DNA from: an uncultured Prevotellaceae bacterium
Lineage (GTDB): Bacteria > Bacteroidota > Bacteroidia > Bacteroidales > Bacteroidaceae
NCBI GenBank assembly: GCA_946404865.1
Contig: CAMJFC010000034.1
Span: forward strand, 1-32,517
DNA length: 32,517 nucleotides
Direction: 5' to 3'
Position numbers and translations under genes: made by a program. Positions 1 to 8,600 of the stretch are shown one piece after another (within the stretch, counting starts at the first letter, position 1; each line of letters opens with the position of its first letter). The notes below the pieces were generated by a model. The model made no database searches. It was not told where the DNA came from and worked only from the letters and a program-made list of their open reading frames with translations.

Positions 1-390
1 GTCGCCGTGGGCACTCTGGTTCAGGTTCATGAAGTCCATGTCCATCGTCTCCCAAGGTATCTCGGCGTTGTACTGTGTGTGGAAGTGGAGCAGGGGCTTG
101 TGCAGGATTTGCAGGCCTTTAATCCACATCTTGGCGGGCGAGAAGGTGTGCATCCATGTGATGATACCCACGCATTTATCGTCGTTGTTGGCGGCTTTCA
201 TCACGTCTTCCACCTCTTTGCTGCTGTTGGCTGTACCTTTATATACCACTTTGATGGGGATGATGCCGCTGTTGTTAAGGCCTTCCACCATTTCTTTACT
301 GTGACCATCGACTTGAACGACTGCATCACCACCATAGAGCAACTGTGCGCCAGTCACCCACCAAATCTCTAAATCTGAAAAAAAGTTCAT
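1..390 (-). CDS. araA: L-arabinose isomerase, N-terminal part (runs off the window)
   Basis: AraA converts L-arabinose to L-ribulose in the cytoplasm, the first step of arabinose breakdown. The 130 codons visible read from an ATG at 388-390 to the window edge without a stop. They begin [20 protein letters not shown] and contain the family hallmark stretches [22 protein letters not shown] and [13 protein letters not shown], which line up with the first 130 residues of known AraA proteins of about 500 aa. It is the last visible gene of a leftward operon, 141 bp after araD; the gap holds one or two G/C-rich palindromic elements. The catalytic residues lie further on, outside the window. The identity is secure. 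Confidence 0.96.
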   Translation of the reverse strand, partial: MNFFSDLEIWWVTGAQLLYGGDAVVQVDGHSKEMVEGLNNSGIIPIKVVYKGTANSSKEVEDVMKAANNDDKCVGIITWMHTFSPAKMWIKGLQILHKPLLHFHTQYNAEIPWETMDMDFMNLNQSAHGD

Positions 391-496
391 TATGAATAGC
401 CCCCCTCTTATCCCCCGAAGGGGAAGACCGATACAGGGGCAAGGGTCTTAGTTATTAAGTTTCTATTTTTTATAATATGATTACCGCGTGTACTCA

Positions 497-531
497 CTCC
501 TCTCCCTCAGGAGGGGTAGGGGGTGGGGCTC
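497..531. repeat. G/C-rich palindromic repeat element, copy 1
   Basis: Pattern CTCTCCCTCAGGAGGGG followed by a TAGGGGGTGGGGCT tail, directly after the araD stop. It matches the other copies listed at 1406, 15357, 27110 and 27151. A weaker, degenerate copy lies at about 400-430. The C-rich arm is always to the left on the plus strand. Confidence 0.75.
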
Positions 532-1230
532 CTATTTCTTCTTCTGTCCGTAGTAGGCGTTAGGACCGTGCTTGCGCGAGAAATGCTTCTCGATGAGCAG
601 CGGGTTCATGGTCGTTTCGGGGTTCACACTGTAGGAGATAAACGCCATCTTTGCCACTTGCTCTGCCACCACAGCGTGATAAACGGCCTGGTCGGGGTCT
701 TTACCCCAAGAGAACGGACCGTGGTTCTTCACTAACACTGCCGGGGTGTGTACGGGATTGATGCCGTCGCGACGGAAACGCTCCACAATGACCACTCCTG
801 TCTCTTTCTCATATTCGGGCATCTGTGCCTCGGTCATGGCGTCGGTGCAGGGGATGCAGTCGTGGAAATAGTCGGCGTGGGTGGTGCCGATGTTGGGGAT
901 GTCCTTGCCGGCTTGAGCCCAAGCCGTGGCATAGGTGCTGTGGGTATGAACGATGCCGCCCAGTTCGGGGAACTCCCTATATAATATGAGGTGGGTCGGG
1001 GTGTCGCTCGACGGGTTCAGGTCGCCTTCCACCACTTTTCCGGTCTGTAAATCGACCACCACCATGTCCGAGGCTTTCATCACATCATATTCCACACCAG
1101 AAGGTTTGATGACCACAAGACCTTTCTCGCGGTCGATACCTGACACGTTACCCCAGGTGAATATCACCAGGTTGTGCTTCACCAAATCAAGGTTCGCACG
1201 AAATACTTTTTCTTTGAGTTCTTCTAACAT
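532..1230 (-). CDS. araD: L-ribulose-5-phosphate 4-epimerase
   Basis: AraD epimerises L-ribulose 5-phosphate to D-xylulose 5-phosphate, feeding arabinose into the pentose phosphate pathway. I take the ATG at 1228-1230 ([20 protein letters not shown]), giving 232 aa, the usual length for the family. The open frame continues upstream to 1551 but that extension translates low-complexity repeat DNA (GIREGIREG...) and is not protein-like. Class II aldolase/epimerase features are visible: [20 protein letters not shown], the zinc-binding [11 protein letters not shown], and [13 protein letters not shown]. It lies between araA and the Nudix regulator in one leftward operon. No araB (ribulokinase) is seen in the window. 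Identity is secure. Confidence 0.96.
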   Translation of the reverse strand: MLEELKEKVFRANLDLVKHNLVIFTWGNVSGIDREKGLVVIKPSGVEYDVMKASDMVVVDLQTGKVVEGDLNPSSDTPTHLILYREFPELGGIVHTHSTYATAWAQAGKDIPNIGTTHADYFHDCIPCTDAMTEAQMPEYEKETGVVIVERFRRDGINPVHTPAVLVKNHGPFSWGKDPDQAVYHAVVAEQVAKMAFISYSVNPETTMNPLLIEKHFSRKHGPNAYYGQKKK

Positions 1231-1286
1231 AATGTTTGATTGTTTAATAGTTTGTTTTTCATGTCCTTTCCTCCGTGCCCTCATTC

Positions 1287-1376
1287 TCTCGAATCCCCAC
1301 TCGAATCCCCCTTCTCGAATCCCTTCTCGAATCCCCCCTCGAATCCCTTCTTGAATCCCCCTTCGAATCCCTTCTC
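1287..1376. repeat. Tandem repeat of about 12 bp, seven copies
   Basis: Seven copies of CTCGAATCCC plus two variable pyrimidines, at spacings of 12, 14, 12, 12, 12 and 11 bp. The array fills the gap between the araR stop and the araD start. The last two units have diverged (TTGAATCCC and TTCGAATCCC). Confidence 0.85.
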
Positions 1377-1405
1377 GCCCTTTCCTCCATTTCTTTGCTA
1401 TCCAC

Positions 1406-1463
1406 GCCCCTCCCTTGGGAGGGGTTGGGGGAGGGGCTCTTCCCTCCCTCAAAGGGGTGGGTC
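1406..1463. repeat. G/C-rich palindromic repeat element, full plus partial copy
   Basis: A full unit at 1406-1440 (GCCCCTCCCTTGGGAGGGG plus a TTGGGGGAGGGGCT tail) is followed directly by a shortened unit at 1441-1463 (TCCCTCCCTCAAAGGGGTGG). Both have the same orientation as copy 1. They end three bases before the araR stop codon. Confidence 0.75.
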
Positions 1464-1465
1464 TT

Positions 1466-2143
1466 TTACAGCTTAAAATTCGCCCCTTCGTTATACATCC
1501 GCTTGTTAAAACGGTAGAGGGCGGCACCTCGTTTCGAGGTGAGCTTGTCAATCAGTTCAGTCTTTTCTATGAAGTCGATCTCCTTCACTTTTTTGCGGAA
1601 GTTGCGCTTGTCTATTTCCGTGCCGAGGATGGCTTCATACACCTGCTGAAGCTGTGTCAGGGTGAACAGGTCGGGAAGAAGGTTGAAACTCAGCGGCTCT
1701 CTGCCGATACGGCGGCGGAGCAGGTTCAGCGCCTTGCTGACCATCTTGCTGTGGTCGGAATAGAGTGCAGGCATCTCTTCCAGATTCACCCACATCACCT
1801 CATGCTCTTCAAGCAGACGCTGGTCATAGTCTTTCACGTTAATCAATGCGCAGTAGGCCACGGTAATCACACGCTCGCCCGGGTCGCGGTCGATGGCACC
1901 AAAGGCGCCAACCTGTTTCAGATACATCTTGTTCAGACCCGTCAACTCTTTCAAGGTGCGGTGAGCGGCCTCTTCCAAACTCTCGTCTTCGCGCACAAAA
2001 CCACCATAGAGCGACCATTCGCCGCGCCCGGGGTCCATCTGCCGGCGTCCGATGAGGAGTTTTAATTTCCCCTCATCGAAGCCGAAGACGATGCAGTCAA
2101 CAGACACATAATAGCGTGAGTGTTCACTATAGAATCTTGTCAT
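1466..2143 (-). CDS. araR: Nudix-type arabinose-responsive transcription regulator (AraR-like)
   Basis: This 225-aa protein has an N-terminal Nudix fold and a C-terminal winged-helix region, the architecture of the AraR regulator of Bacteroides, which senses L-arabinose and controls arabinose genes. The Nudix box at residues 48-70 ([20 protein letters not shown]) keeps the first Gly and Glu and the Arg but has lost the REUxEE glutamates (RTLKEL instead), so pyrophosphatase activity is unlikely; this is typical of members that became sugar sensors. The C-terminal part (about 150-225; [21 protein letters not shown]) is the predicted DNA-binding domain. Its start is only 3 bp after the symporter stop, and araD follows, so gene order supports the role. 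The assignment rests on domain architecture and context. Confidence 0.88.
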   Translation of the reverse strand: MTRFYSEHSRYYVSVDCIVFGFDEGKLKLLIGRRQMDPGRGEWSLYGGFVREDESLEEAAHRTLKELTGLNKMYLKQVGAFGAIDRDPGERVITVAYCALINVKDYDQRLLEEHEVMWVNLEEMPALYSDHSKMVSKALNLLRRRIGREPLSFNLLPDLFTLTQLQQVYEAILGTEIDKRNFRKKVKEIDFIEKTELIDKLTSKRGAALYRFNKRMYNEGANFKL

Positions 2144-2146
2144 ATC

Positions 2147-3823
2147 TTACCAGAAATAGATATAGAATGCTACGGTAAGCGACAGAATGATTACTGTATG
2201 GATAACATCCCATTTGTTCCATGATGCACGCGTGGCAGCACGTTGCTCTGGGGTGGAGGTGCCGAACACCAAGCCTTGTATCTTCTTCTCATCGGGAGCC
2301 TGAGTCATCAGACTGACGAAGATGACGACTAAGCAGCAGAAAATCAGCATCACACCACAGAAATAGAGCCAGTTGAAATCGTAGAACACGGCTTTAAACC
2401 AATTGTCTGATGCGTCGGGATTGTTACTGTAGTACACCTTGGCTCCTAAACGGGTGATACCGATGAGAATACCGGAAAGTAATCCCCACATACCACCTTT
2501 GGCGGATGCGCGTTTCCAACAGATACCCAACAGGAAGGCTGCGGCGATACCTGGAGCCAGCACACTCTGAACATCTTGCAGATAATTGTACAACACGTCG
2601 CCCACGGAGCGCATGATGGGAATCCATAAGATACCCAGCACCACGATGACCACGGTGGCAATCTGACCGATGCGAACCAGACTCTTCTCTGATGTCTCGG
2701 GTTTCAAACGTTTCCAGAAGTCAATGGTGAAAAGCATGGCTGAGGAGTTGAACAGGGAGGCAAGCGAACTCATCAACGCAGCAAGGATACCGCAGACAAC
2801 AAGTCCCTTGACACCTGCAGGAAGCAGTTTGGCAACGAGGGTGGGGAAGGCGGCGTCGGCACTGACCAAATGGAAGGTCTCGCCGTTCACTTCTACGCCG
2901 TTCTTCGACAGTGCGAAAGCAATCATACCGGGGATGAGGAACAGAAACACGGGCAGCAACTTCAGATAAGCACCGAAGATGGTACCGCGGCGGGCTTCTT
3001 TCTCATTCTTACCCGACAGCACACGCTGTACGATATACTGGTCGGTACACCAATACCAGAAACCGATGACGGCACTGCCCACCAAGGCACCGAGCCAAGG
3101 ATATTGCGGGTCGCGCAGGTCGCGTATCAGACTGGTCATGTGGTCGCCGTATTCATTTGTCGTCACGGCACCGCAAGTGGCCATCATCTCATCCCAGCCA
3201 CCGAGTGCTCTCAGGCCGAGCACCACGATGATTAAAGAGCCGAGCAACAGAATGGGGGTCTGCAGCACTGAGGTGTAGAGCACACTCTTCATACCGCCGA
3301 AGATGGTGTAGAGGGCTGTGATGAGCACCAGGCCGATAGCGGCAATCCAGAAGAAGTCGATGCCCCAGAGTTCTTTGATGCCGAATACCTGTTGGAACAC
3401 AAGACCGCCAGCATAAACGGTTACAGCCACTTTGGTCAGCACATAGCTGATGAGCGAAATGACTGACAGAATGGTGCGGCTCTGCTTGTTGTAACGGCGC
3501 TCCAGAAATTCAGGCATGGTGTAAACCATCGAACGGGTGTAGAAAGGAACAAATACCCAACCCAATAACAATATCATCCATCCTTGAATCTCCCAGTGAG
3601 CCATTGCCATACCCGAAGATGCTCCAGCACCGGCCAGACCGATGAGGTGCTCACTACCGATGTTCGATGCGAAAATTGACGCACCGATTGCTATCCATGT
3701 GGCATCCTTACCACCCAAGAAATAATCAGCCGAGTTGTTGTTCTTCTGACTGACAACCCATACAACAATGCCAATGAGTGCTATAGTAAACGCTCCAATG
3801 ACAATCCAATCTAATGTCTGCAT
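2147..3823 (-). CDS. Sodium/sugar symporter, SSS (SGLT) family, probable arabinose importer
   Basis: A 558-aa integral membrane protein of the solute:sodium symporter family with about 14 hydrophobic segments. Family marks include the early SADYFLGGKDATWIAIGAS stretch, the sodium-site region IFASNIGSEHLIGLAG, YTMPEFLERRY, and WYWCTDQYIVQR. SGLT-like members carry hexoses or pentoses into the cell with Na+. Its position between the lipoprotein epimerase and araR, followed by araD and araA, points to L-arabinose (or another aldose handled by the same operon) as substrate; the sequence alone does not fix the substrate. The start at 3821-3823 gives MQTLDWIVIGAFTIAL, leading directly into the first membrane helix as usual. 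Confidence 0.92.
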   Translation of the reverse strand: MQTLDWIVIGAFTIALIGIVVWVVSQKNNNSADYFLGGKDATWIAIGASIFASNIGSEHLIGLAGAGASSGMAMAHWEIQGWMILLLGWVFVPFYTRSMVYTMPEFLERRYNKQSRTILSVISLISYVLTKVAVTVYAGGLVFQQVFGIKELWGIDFFWIAAIGLVLITALYTIFGGMKSVLYTSVLQTPILLLGSLIIVVLGLRALGGWDEMMATCGAVTTNEYGDHMTSLIRDLRDPQYPWLGALVGSAVIGFWYWCTDQYIVQRVLSGKNEKEARRGTIFGAYLKLLPVFLFLIPGMIAFALSKNGVEVNGETFHLVSADAAFPTLVAKLLPAGVKGLVVCGILAALMSSLASLFNSSAMLFTIDFWKRLKPETSEKSLVRIGQIATVVIVVLGILWIPIMRSVGDVLYNYLQDVQSVLAPGIAAAFLLGICWKRASAKGGMWGLLSGILIGITRLGAKVYYSNNPDASDNWFKAVFYDFNWLYFCGVMLIFCCLVVIFVSLMTQAPDEKKIQGLVFGTSTPEQRAATRASWNKWDVIHTVIILSLTVAFYIYFW

Positions 3824-3880
3824 AAATAAATGATTTGTATTTTCGTTTTTAATTCATTTGTCAAATTGATGGCTCGCCAA

Positions 3881-5047
3881 TTATTTGGTTCCAAACTTAT
3901 ACACCAGATGGCTGTAGTATTTCTCGCCCGGTTTCAGATAGGGTGAGGGCCAGTCTTTCTTGTTCGGGGAATCGGGATATTTCTGACTCTCCAAGCAGAC
4001 ACTCACGTGCTTCGGATACTGGATGCCGTTTTTGCAAACCACACCTGTGCCTTGGAAATTGCCTGTGTAAACTTGCATGCCCGGCTCGTTCGTATAAACC
4101 TCAAGCAGAATGCCGGTCTTCGGGGAGTAGAGCGATACGGCCACCTGGGTGTCGTCGCCTTTGCCGTCCTTATAAGTGTTCAAACACCAGTTGTGATCGT
4201 AACCCGTGGCGTTCTTTATCTGGTCGAAGGTGCTGTCGTTCACATGCTCGCTGATGGCGTGGGGAGTGCGGAAATCCATCGGGGTACCTTCCACTGACTG
4301 AATCTTACCCGTTGTCATATAGGTGGCATCGGCGGGGGTCCAGTTGTCGGCGTTGATGTACATCTCCATGTCCATGCCTTCCTGACTCGGATCGCCGTTC
4401 AGGTTGAAGTAGCTGTGGTTGGTCATGTTGATGACGGTCTCTTTGTCGGTCGTGGCCTCATATTTGCAGTCGAGGGCGTTGTCTGCGGTCAGCGAATAGG
4501 TGGCAGTCACCTTCACCTCGCCGGGGAAACCGTTGTCGCCGTCGGGGGAGACGAGGGTCAGCACCAATGTAGAGTCGTTGGTCTGATTGGCGTCATACAC
4601 TTGGTACATCCAACCGCTTGTGCCGCCGTGCAAACAGTGGCCGAAGTTGTTGCGGGGCAACTGATACACGCTGTCACCCACGGTGATCTTGCCGTCTTTG
4701 ATACGGTTGGCGTAACGGCCAACGGTCGATCCGTAGTCGCTCGGACTGTTCACAGAGTCGGTGTACTGCTTCAGGTTGTCATAACCCAGCACCACATCGG
4801 TCAAGTTGCCGTCGCGGTCAGGCACTAAAATCGACACCACACGGCCGCCGAAATTGGTGATACACACCTCCATACCCTTCGAATTCTTCAGCGTGTAGAG
4901 CTTCACTTGCTTGTTGTTCACGATGGAATCAAACAACTCGGGATTCAATCCCGACTCAGTCATTTTCGGACCTTCAGCTCCCTTTTTCCCACAAGCGGAA
5001 AAACCTACTACTGCAGCCAGTCCAATTACCCAAAAAAGATGTTTCAT
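3881..5047 (-). CDS. Secreted lipoprotein aldose 1-epimerase (mutarotase)
   Basis: A 388-aa GalM-family protein that interconverts alpha and beta anomers of aldoses. The N-terminus MKHLFWVIGLAAVVGFSACG is a lipoprotein signal with the lipobox FSAC, so it acts in the periplasm or at the outer membrane, unlike the cytosolic paralog at 18043-19128. GalM features are present: TNFGGRVVSILVPDRDG, GRYANRI, LHGG, the catalytic histidine in NMTNHSYFNLNG, and the catalytic glutamate in CLESQKYPDSPN. It is the first gene of the arabinose operon, 57 bp ahead of the symporter, so it probably supplies the anomer the transporter prefers. The substrate (arabinose or galactose) is inferred from context. Confidence 0.93.
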   Translation of the reverse strand: MKHLFWVIGLAAVVGFSACGKKGAEGPKMTESGLNPELFDSIVNNKQVKLYTLKNSKGMEVCITNFGGRVVSILVPDRDGNLTDVVLGYDNLKQYTDSVNSPSDYGSTVGRYANRIKDGKITVGDSVYQLPRNNFGHCLHGGTSGWMYQVYDANQTNDSTLVLTLVSPDGDNGFPGEVKVTATYSLTADNALDCKYEATTDKETVINMTNHSYFNLNGDPSQEGMDMEMYINADNWTPADATYMTTGKIQSVEGTPMDFRTPHAISEHVNDSTFDQIKNATGYDHNWCLNTYKDGKGDDTQVAVSLYSPKTGILLEVYTNEPGMQVYTGNFQGTGVVCKNGIQYPKHVSVCLESQKYPDSPNKKDWPSPYLKPGEKYYSHLVYKFGTK

Positions 5048-5091
5048 TTTGATGAATTTAATGATGAATTTGATAGATATTTTATTTTGGG

Positions 5092-5125
5092 TGTAAAATT
5101 ACAATCATTTTTTCTAACCACCAAA
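5092..5125 (-). promoter_or_regulatory. Promoter of the arabinose operon with an overlapping palindrome
   Basis: Read on the minus strand, TTTG (5122-5125) lies 20 nt upstream of TAATTTTA (5094-5101), a near match to the Bacteroidetes -33/-7 promoter. The -7 box is embedded in the near-palindrome TGTAAAATTACA (5092-5103), which would suit an operator. The operon start codon is about 45 nt downstream. Confidence 0.6.
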
Positions 5126-5147
5126 TTTTTTCGCCATTATTTTTACG

Positions 5148-5172
5148 AAAAAGTGTACTTTTGACACTTTTT
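5148..5172. promoter_or_regulatory. Inverted repeat upstream of the arabinose promoter, candidate AraR operator
   Basis: Perfect 9-bp arms AAAAAGTGT (5148-5156) and ACACTTTTT (5164-5172) with a 7-bp spacer. It sits about 20 bp upstream of the -33 box and shares the GTGTA core with the palindrome over the -7 box. Binding by AraR is inferred from position only. Confidence 0.5.
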
Positions 5173-5310
5173 TACAAGAAACTCATTTTCAAGCCCTATT
5201 TTCATGGTATTTTTTGCTTTTTTCAAGTAACTATCATCGATTTGAATAAAAGCACCAGGGCAACCGATCTCGGTTGGCCTTCCTCACCGGGCCCCCGGGG
5301 GTAAATATGT

Positions 5311-5354
5311 ACCGCACGAACCCGCGAAATTGATTTTCGCATGGTTCGTGCGGT
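5311..5354. repeat. Long imperfect hairpin
   Basis: Outer arms ACCGCACGAACC (5311-5322) and GGTTCGTGCGGT (5343-5354) pair perfectly over 12 bp. Inner arms GCGAAA (5324-5329) and TTTCGC (5335-5340) add 6 bp around the 5-nt loop TTGAT. A 1x2 internal loop separates the two stems. No T-run follows on either strand, so it is not a classic terminator. It lies in the 3' region of the amylase and small-protein unit. Confidence 0.75.
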
Positions 5355-5385
5355 TCACGTTATGATAGAATTGGAATCACGATTA

Positions 5386-5465
5386 CAGCATCCCAATTTC
5401 TGCAACAGCATCGCAATTCCTGTTACAGCATCGCGATTTCTGCTACAGCGTCAGAAATCTTGAAA
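5386..5465. repeat. Four tandem 20-bp units
   Basis: Units start at 5386, 5406, 5426 and 5446 with exact 20-bp periodicity; the first three share CAGCATCnCAATTTCTG-like sequence, the fourth begins CAGCGTCAGAAATC. The third-fourth junction forms a hairpin: GATTTCTG (5435-5442) pairs with CAGAAATC (5452-5459). It begins just beyond the stop of the small gene at 5474. Confidence 0.85.
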
Positions 5466-5473
5466 TCTCTGAC

Positions 5474-5665
5474 CTATTCCCAGACATTATGCCTTCTTGA
5501 GGTAGAGGTTTGCTCTTGGTCGAACAGCCAGCGGTTGCTGTCCAGTTCGGTGTCACTCACCTCGGGTGTGTTGTTCGGGTCTTCGCTGTACCCGTCATCC
5601 ATCAGAGCGGCTGAGTGGACGTCCACCACCCGCACCATCGGCCGTATATATTGATTATTCTCCAT
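5474..5665 (-). CDS. Small 63-aa protein of unknown function downstream of the amylase
   Basis: An ATG-started frame of 63 codons beginning 26 bp after the amylase stop on the same strand, so probably cotranscribed. It opens MENNQYIRPMVRVVDVHSAA and ends in RRHNVWE. I recognise no domain, signal peptide or membrane segment. The layout resembles small Bacteroidales proteins of about 60 aa that begin with a 'YI.P...VV.V' stretch, have an Asp/Asn-rich acidic middle and end in an aromatic-acidic tail such as WD or WE; this comparison is from memory, not from a search. The middle (DDGYSEDPNNTPEVSDTELD) is strongly acidic. Composition looks like real protein rather than a shadow frame. It could still be spurious. 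Confidence 0.55.
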   Translation of the reverse strand: MENNQYIRPMVRVVDVHSAALMDDGYSEDPNNTPEVSDTELDSNRWLFDQEQTSTSRRHNVWE

Positions 5666-5691
5666 TTGATTGTCTTTTTTATCGTTGATGT

Positions 5692-8600
5692 TTATTTCAC
5701 CACTTTCTTTCCGCCTTGGATGAAGATGCCTTTGCCCAAGCCTGATGTGTTGCCGTCAGGGCTGACTAAACGGCCGTCTATGCTATAGACGGGGGCGTTG
5801 CTCGGCTGGGCGTCGGTTGCCATGGTATGGATGGCGTCGGTCTTGTCAAACTGCGCTTGTACGGCACTGCCCAACTCTTGGCTGCTTTGGATGTAAGCGC
5901 GGAACGGGTTGATGCCCACATTGCTGCCTACCTTCACAAACGTACCGTTGTTATAGCCGTAGTAAACGGCACCGGCACCTGAATTGAGAACTTCGCGCTT
6001 CATCGTTCCGACAAACTGGATGCCGTCGATGTTGGTCGTCAATGTGGCGGGTGTGGCACTGATGGCTCTGCCGGAGAGTTCGGCGAAGGGTTTACCAGTT
6101 TCTGATAACTCAATAATATAAGGTGTGTTAGCACTCATCTCGCTCACTGTGGTGAAGTGGAAATAGCCATCCTTGGTCACCTGGTCCAATGTATAGGCGG
6201 TGATGCCGGCGGACGCCATCTCAGATGCACTCACGTCGAAGGGCAGACAGACGGTCACCTTCTTGTTGGCGGCGATGCTGCGGTCGTAAGTCACAGCTGC
6301 TGCGGTGAAGTCTGCGGGAGCAGCGAAGTCATAGGCGCCGTCGGTGAGTGCCAACAGGTCGCATTCTCCATTGACGATGGCGTTGCAGGGCAGGGCGGCC
6401 GGCTCTTGGTTCGCTGCAGCGATGATGAGGGCGTTCTTGTTGGCACCGCGCTCATACAGACTGAAACTGTTGATGTCGGTCACATCCACGCTGGTTTCCG
6501 TCGCTTTCGTCGTGGCCACGGTCTGATATCCGCTCTCGGTGTCGGCTTCTTTCAGCAGGGTCACTGCGCCAACCTGCCATTGTGCGGCGGGTGAGTTGAG
6601 ACGGACAATCAGGGGGGCATCTTCGGTGGTGGTGAAGGTGGCTTGCACTTTCTGCCAACCGCTGTTGCCGGTGTCGATGCTGCGTTCAACCACGCCGTCG
6701 GTGGTCACGGTTGAGGGTGAGGCGGCTTCCATGCCGGTGAGTGTGACACTGGCTGTAGAGGTGCCGGCGCTCACGGTGAGGTCGCTGCCCTCGCTGCCAC
6801 GCACGATGGCTTGCACGGTATAGGTACCTGCGGGGTAGTACAGACGTAATGTGACAGGACTGTCGGCGGTGCTGGAGGTTACGGCCTCTGTCTCTCCGTT
6901 CCAGTTGGTGATGTTAACGGTGGAGCCTCCTTCGAGGGCTGTGGGATAGAACCACAGGCGGCTCTCGTTGGTGATACCGTTTTGGTCATAATAAGCACCG
7001 TTGATGAAGGGTAGGGTGGCGGTTTGGCCGTTGCCGCTGAAGATGATGTGGTTGGGCGCACCCTCATTCAGGTCTTTGGTGATGCGCCAACGGTAGATGT
7101 CGTTGCCGGTGCTCGAAACACCCACTTTCGTCATCGTCGCTCCGGGCCACGTGCCACCGGTGTAGTTCTTGTTCTCCACATCATAGAACAGGTCGTTCCA
7201 TGCCCAAACTTTGTCCCAACCCGACGGGGCGTCGAAGTAGGCATACACGTAGTTGCTGTTGCTGTCGCCGTTGTAAAGGCCGCTGTAGTCAGCATATTTC
7301 CTATCATCATCCTTCCAATAGACGATATATTTGTCTTCGGTGATGTTCTCGATGTTCTGTGTCTGTTTGCCCTCGTCGAAGGTGACAATCACGTTGAGCA
7401 ACGAGGTCTTGAACGTCTGCTTGTACCATGTGGTACCGTCGCTCAAGGTCACTTGTGCGCTCATCTGCACACCAGGCCAACCGCCATTCAACTCGTCGCC
7501 GCCGTTCCATGCATAGAGGTAGGGTGCTCCTTGGCCGTTGTCGCGAACGTAGATGCAGATGTCTTGTGCGCTCTCTTCCTCGATGGCATCATAGGTGTCT
7601 TCGTCATAGACGCCATCCCACAGATAGAAGGCGAAGTTCTCGCCACTCACCACAAGGGTGTGCTGGTCGAGGTCGATGTCGCCGCTGGGCTTGCCGCAGG
7701 TGTAGATGACGGAGCCTGTCTCACCAGTCACCTTCAGGTAATAGCCGCCATCCAACTCATATTGGGCGGTGATGGGACTCTGGTTGGTGATGCCGGCGGC
7801 CTTGCGGGCGGCAATCATCTTCTTCAGCGCGGCTTTGTACTGCTTCCAATGGGGCAGGAAGAGGCAGGGGGTGCCAGGCATGGCCAGAATGAAGGCATTG
7901 GCGGCCAGTACGTTATTGTTCACGCGGTAGAACTCTTCGCGGTAGGTGTCGTGGTTATCGACGAAGGTCACGGCATAACGGCTCATGTTGGGGTCGCCGG
8001 CCACACCTTTGTTCGACAGTGCCGACCAGTTCTCATCGTTGAAAGCGGCGTTGATGCGGTCTTTCAAGGGGAAGTCGAAGGCAGCCGACTGGATGACGCC
8101 ATCGGCGGGGATGCCCGTCTCGGTAATCCAGTAGCCGGCCACGTTGTCGTAACTGCCGTCCCAGTACTCGCCCACGCTGAATTCGGGCTTGACAATCGAG
8201 TTATACAAACCAGTATAATAGGCCTTGTAGCCTTTCACCATGTCGTAGCGGAAACCGGCATAGCCCAGTTCGTCAATCAGGTAACGAAGATAGGTTTTGA
8301 TGTTTTCTTGCACACGGGCGTCGGTGTGGTCCAGGTCGCGGCAACCGTCGAAGTTGTCGGCCTCGTCATCCCGGGCGTCACCATTGCTCACATAGGTGAT
8401 ACCGTCGTGCTCACCGCCATTGGAGTAAATCTCATCGTTGGCGCAGATACCCCACAACTGCTGCATGTCGCTGGACCACGTCACGGTGTAGGTGGCACCA
8501 GTGCTCGGACCTGTCACGGTCTCGTCGGGGAAGTCGGCCCAGTTGGACAGACCGTTCTTGTGGTTGATGACCACATCCTCGATGACCTTCGTGCCTTTGG

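Larger units (their letters stand above)
5173..5473. other. Repeat-rich gap without a convincing gene
   Basis: The whole gene-free stretch runs from 5048 to 5473. Its left 125 bp hold the arabinose promoter and operator candidates. The rest contains a short palindrome around 5259-5274 (CAACCGA-TC-TCGGTTG), a long hairpin at 5311-5354 and four tandem 20-bp units at 5386-5465, listed separately. I see no protein-like frame in it. Confidence 0.6.

Noticed and set aside
1231..1551. N-terminal extension of araD up to 1551
   Set aside because: It translates tandem repeat DNA, would overlap the end of araR, and the protein from 1230 already has the full family length.
1415..2065. A 216-codon frame opposite araR
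   Set aside because: Antisense to a well-supported gene; composition not protein-like.
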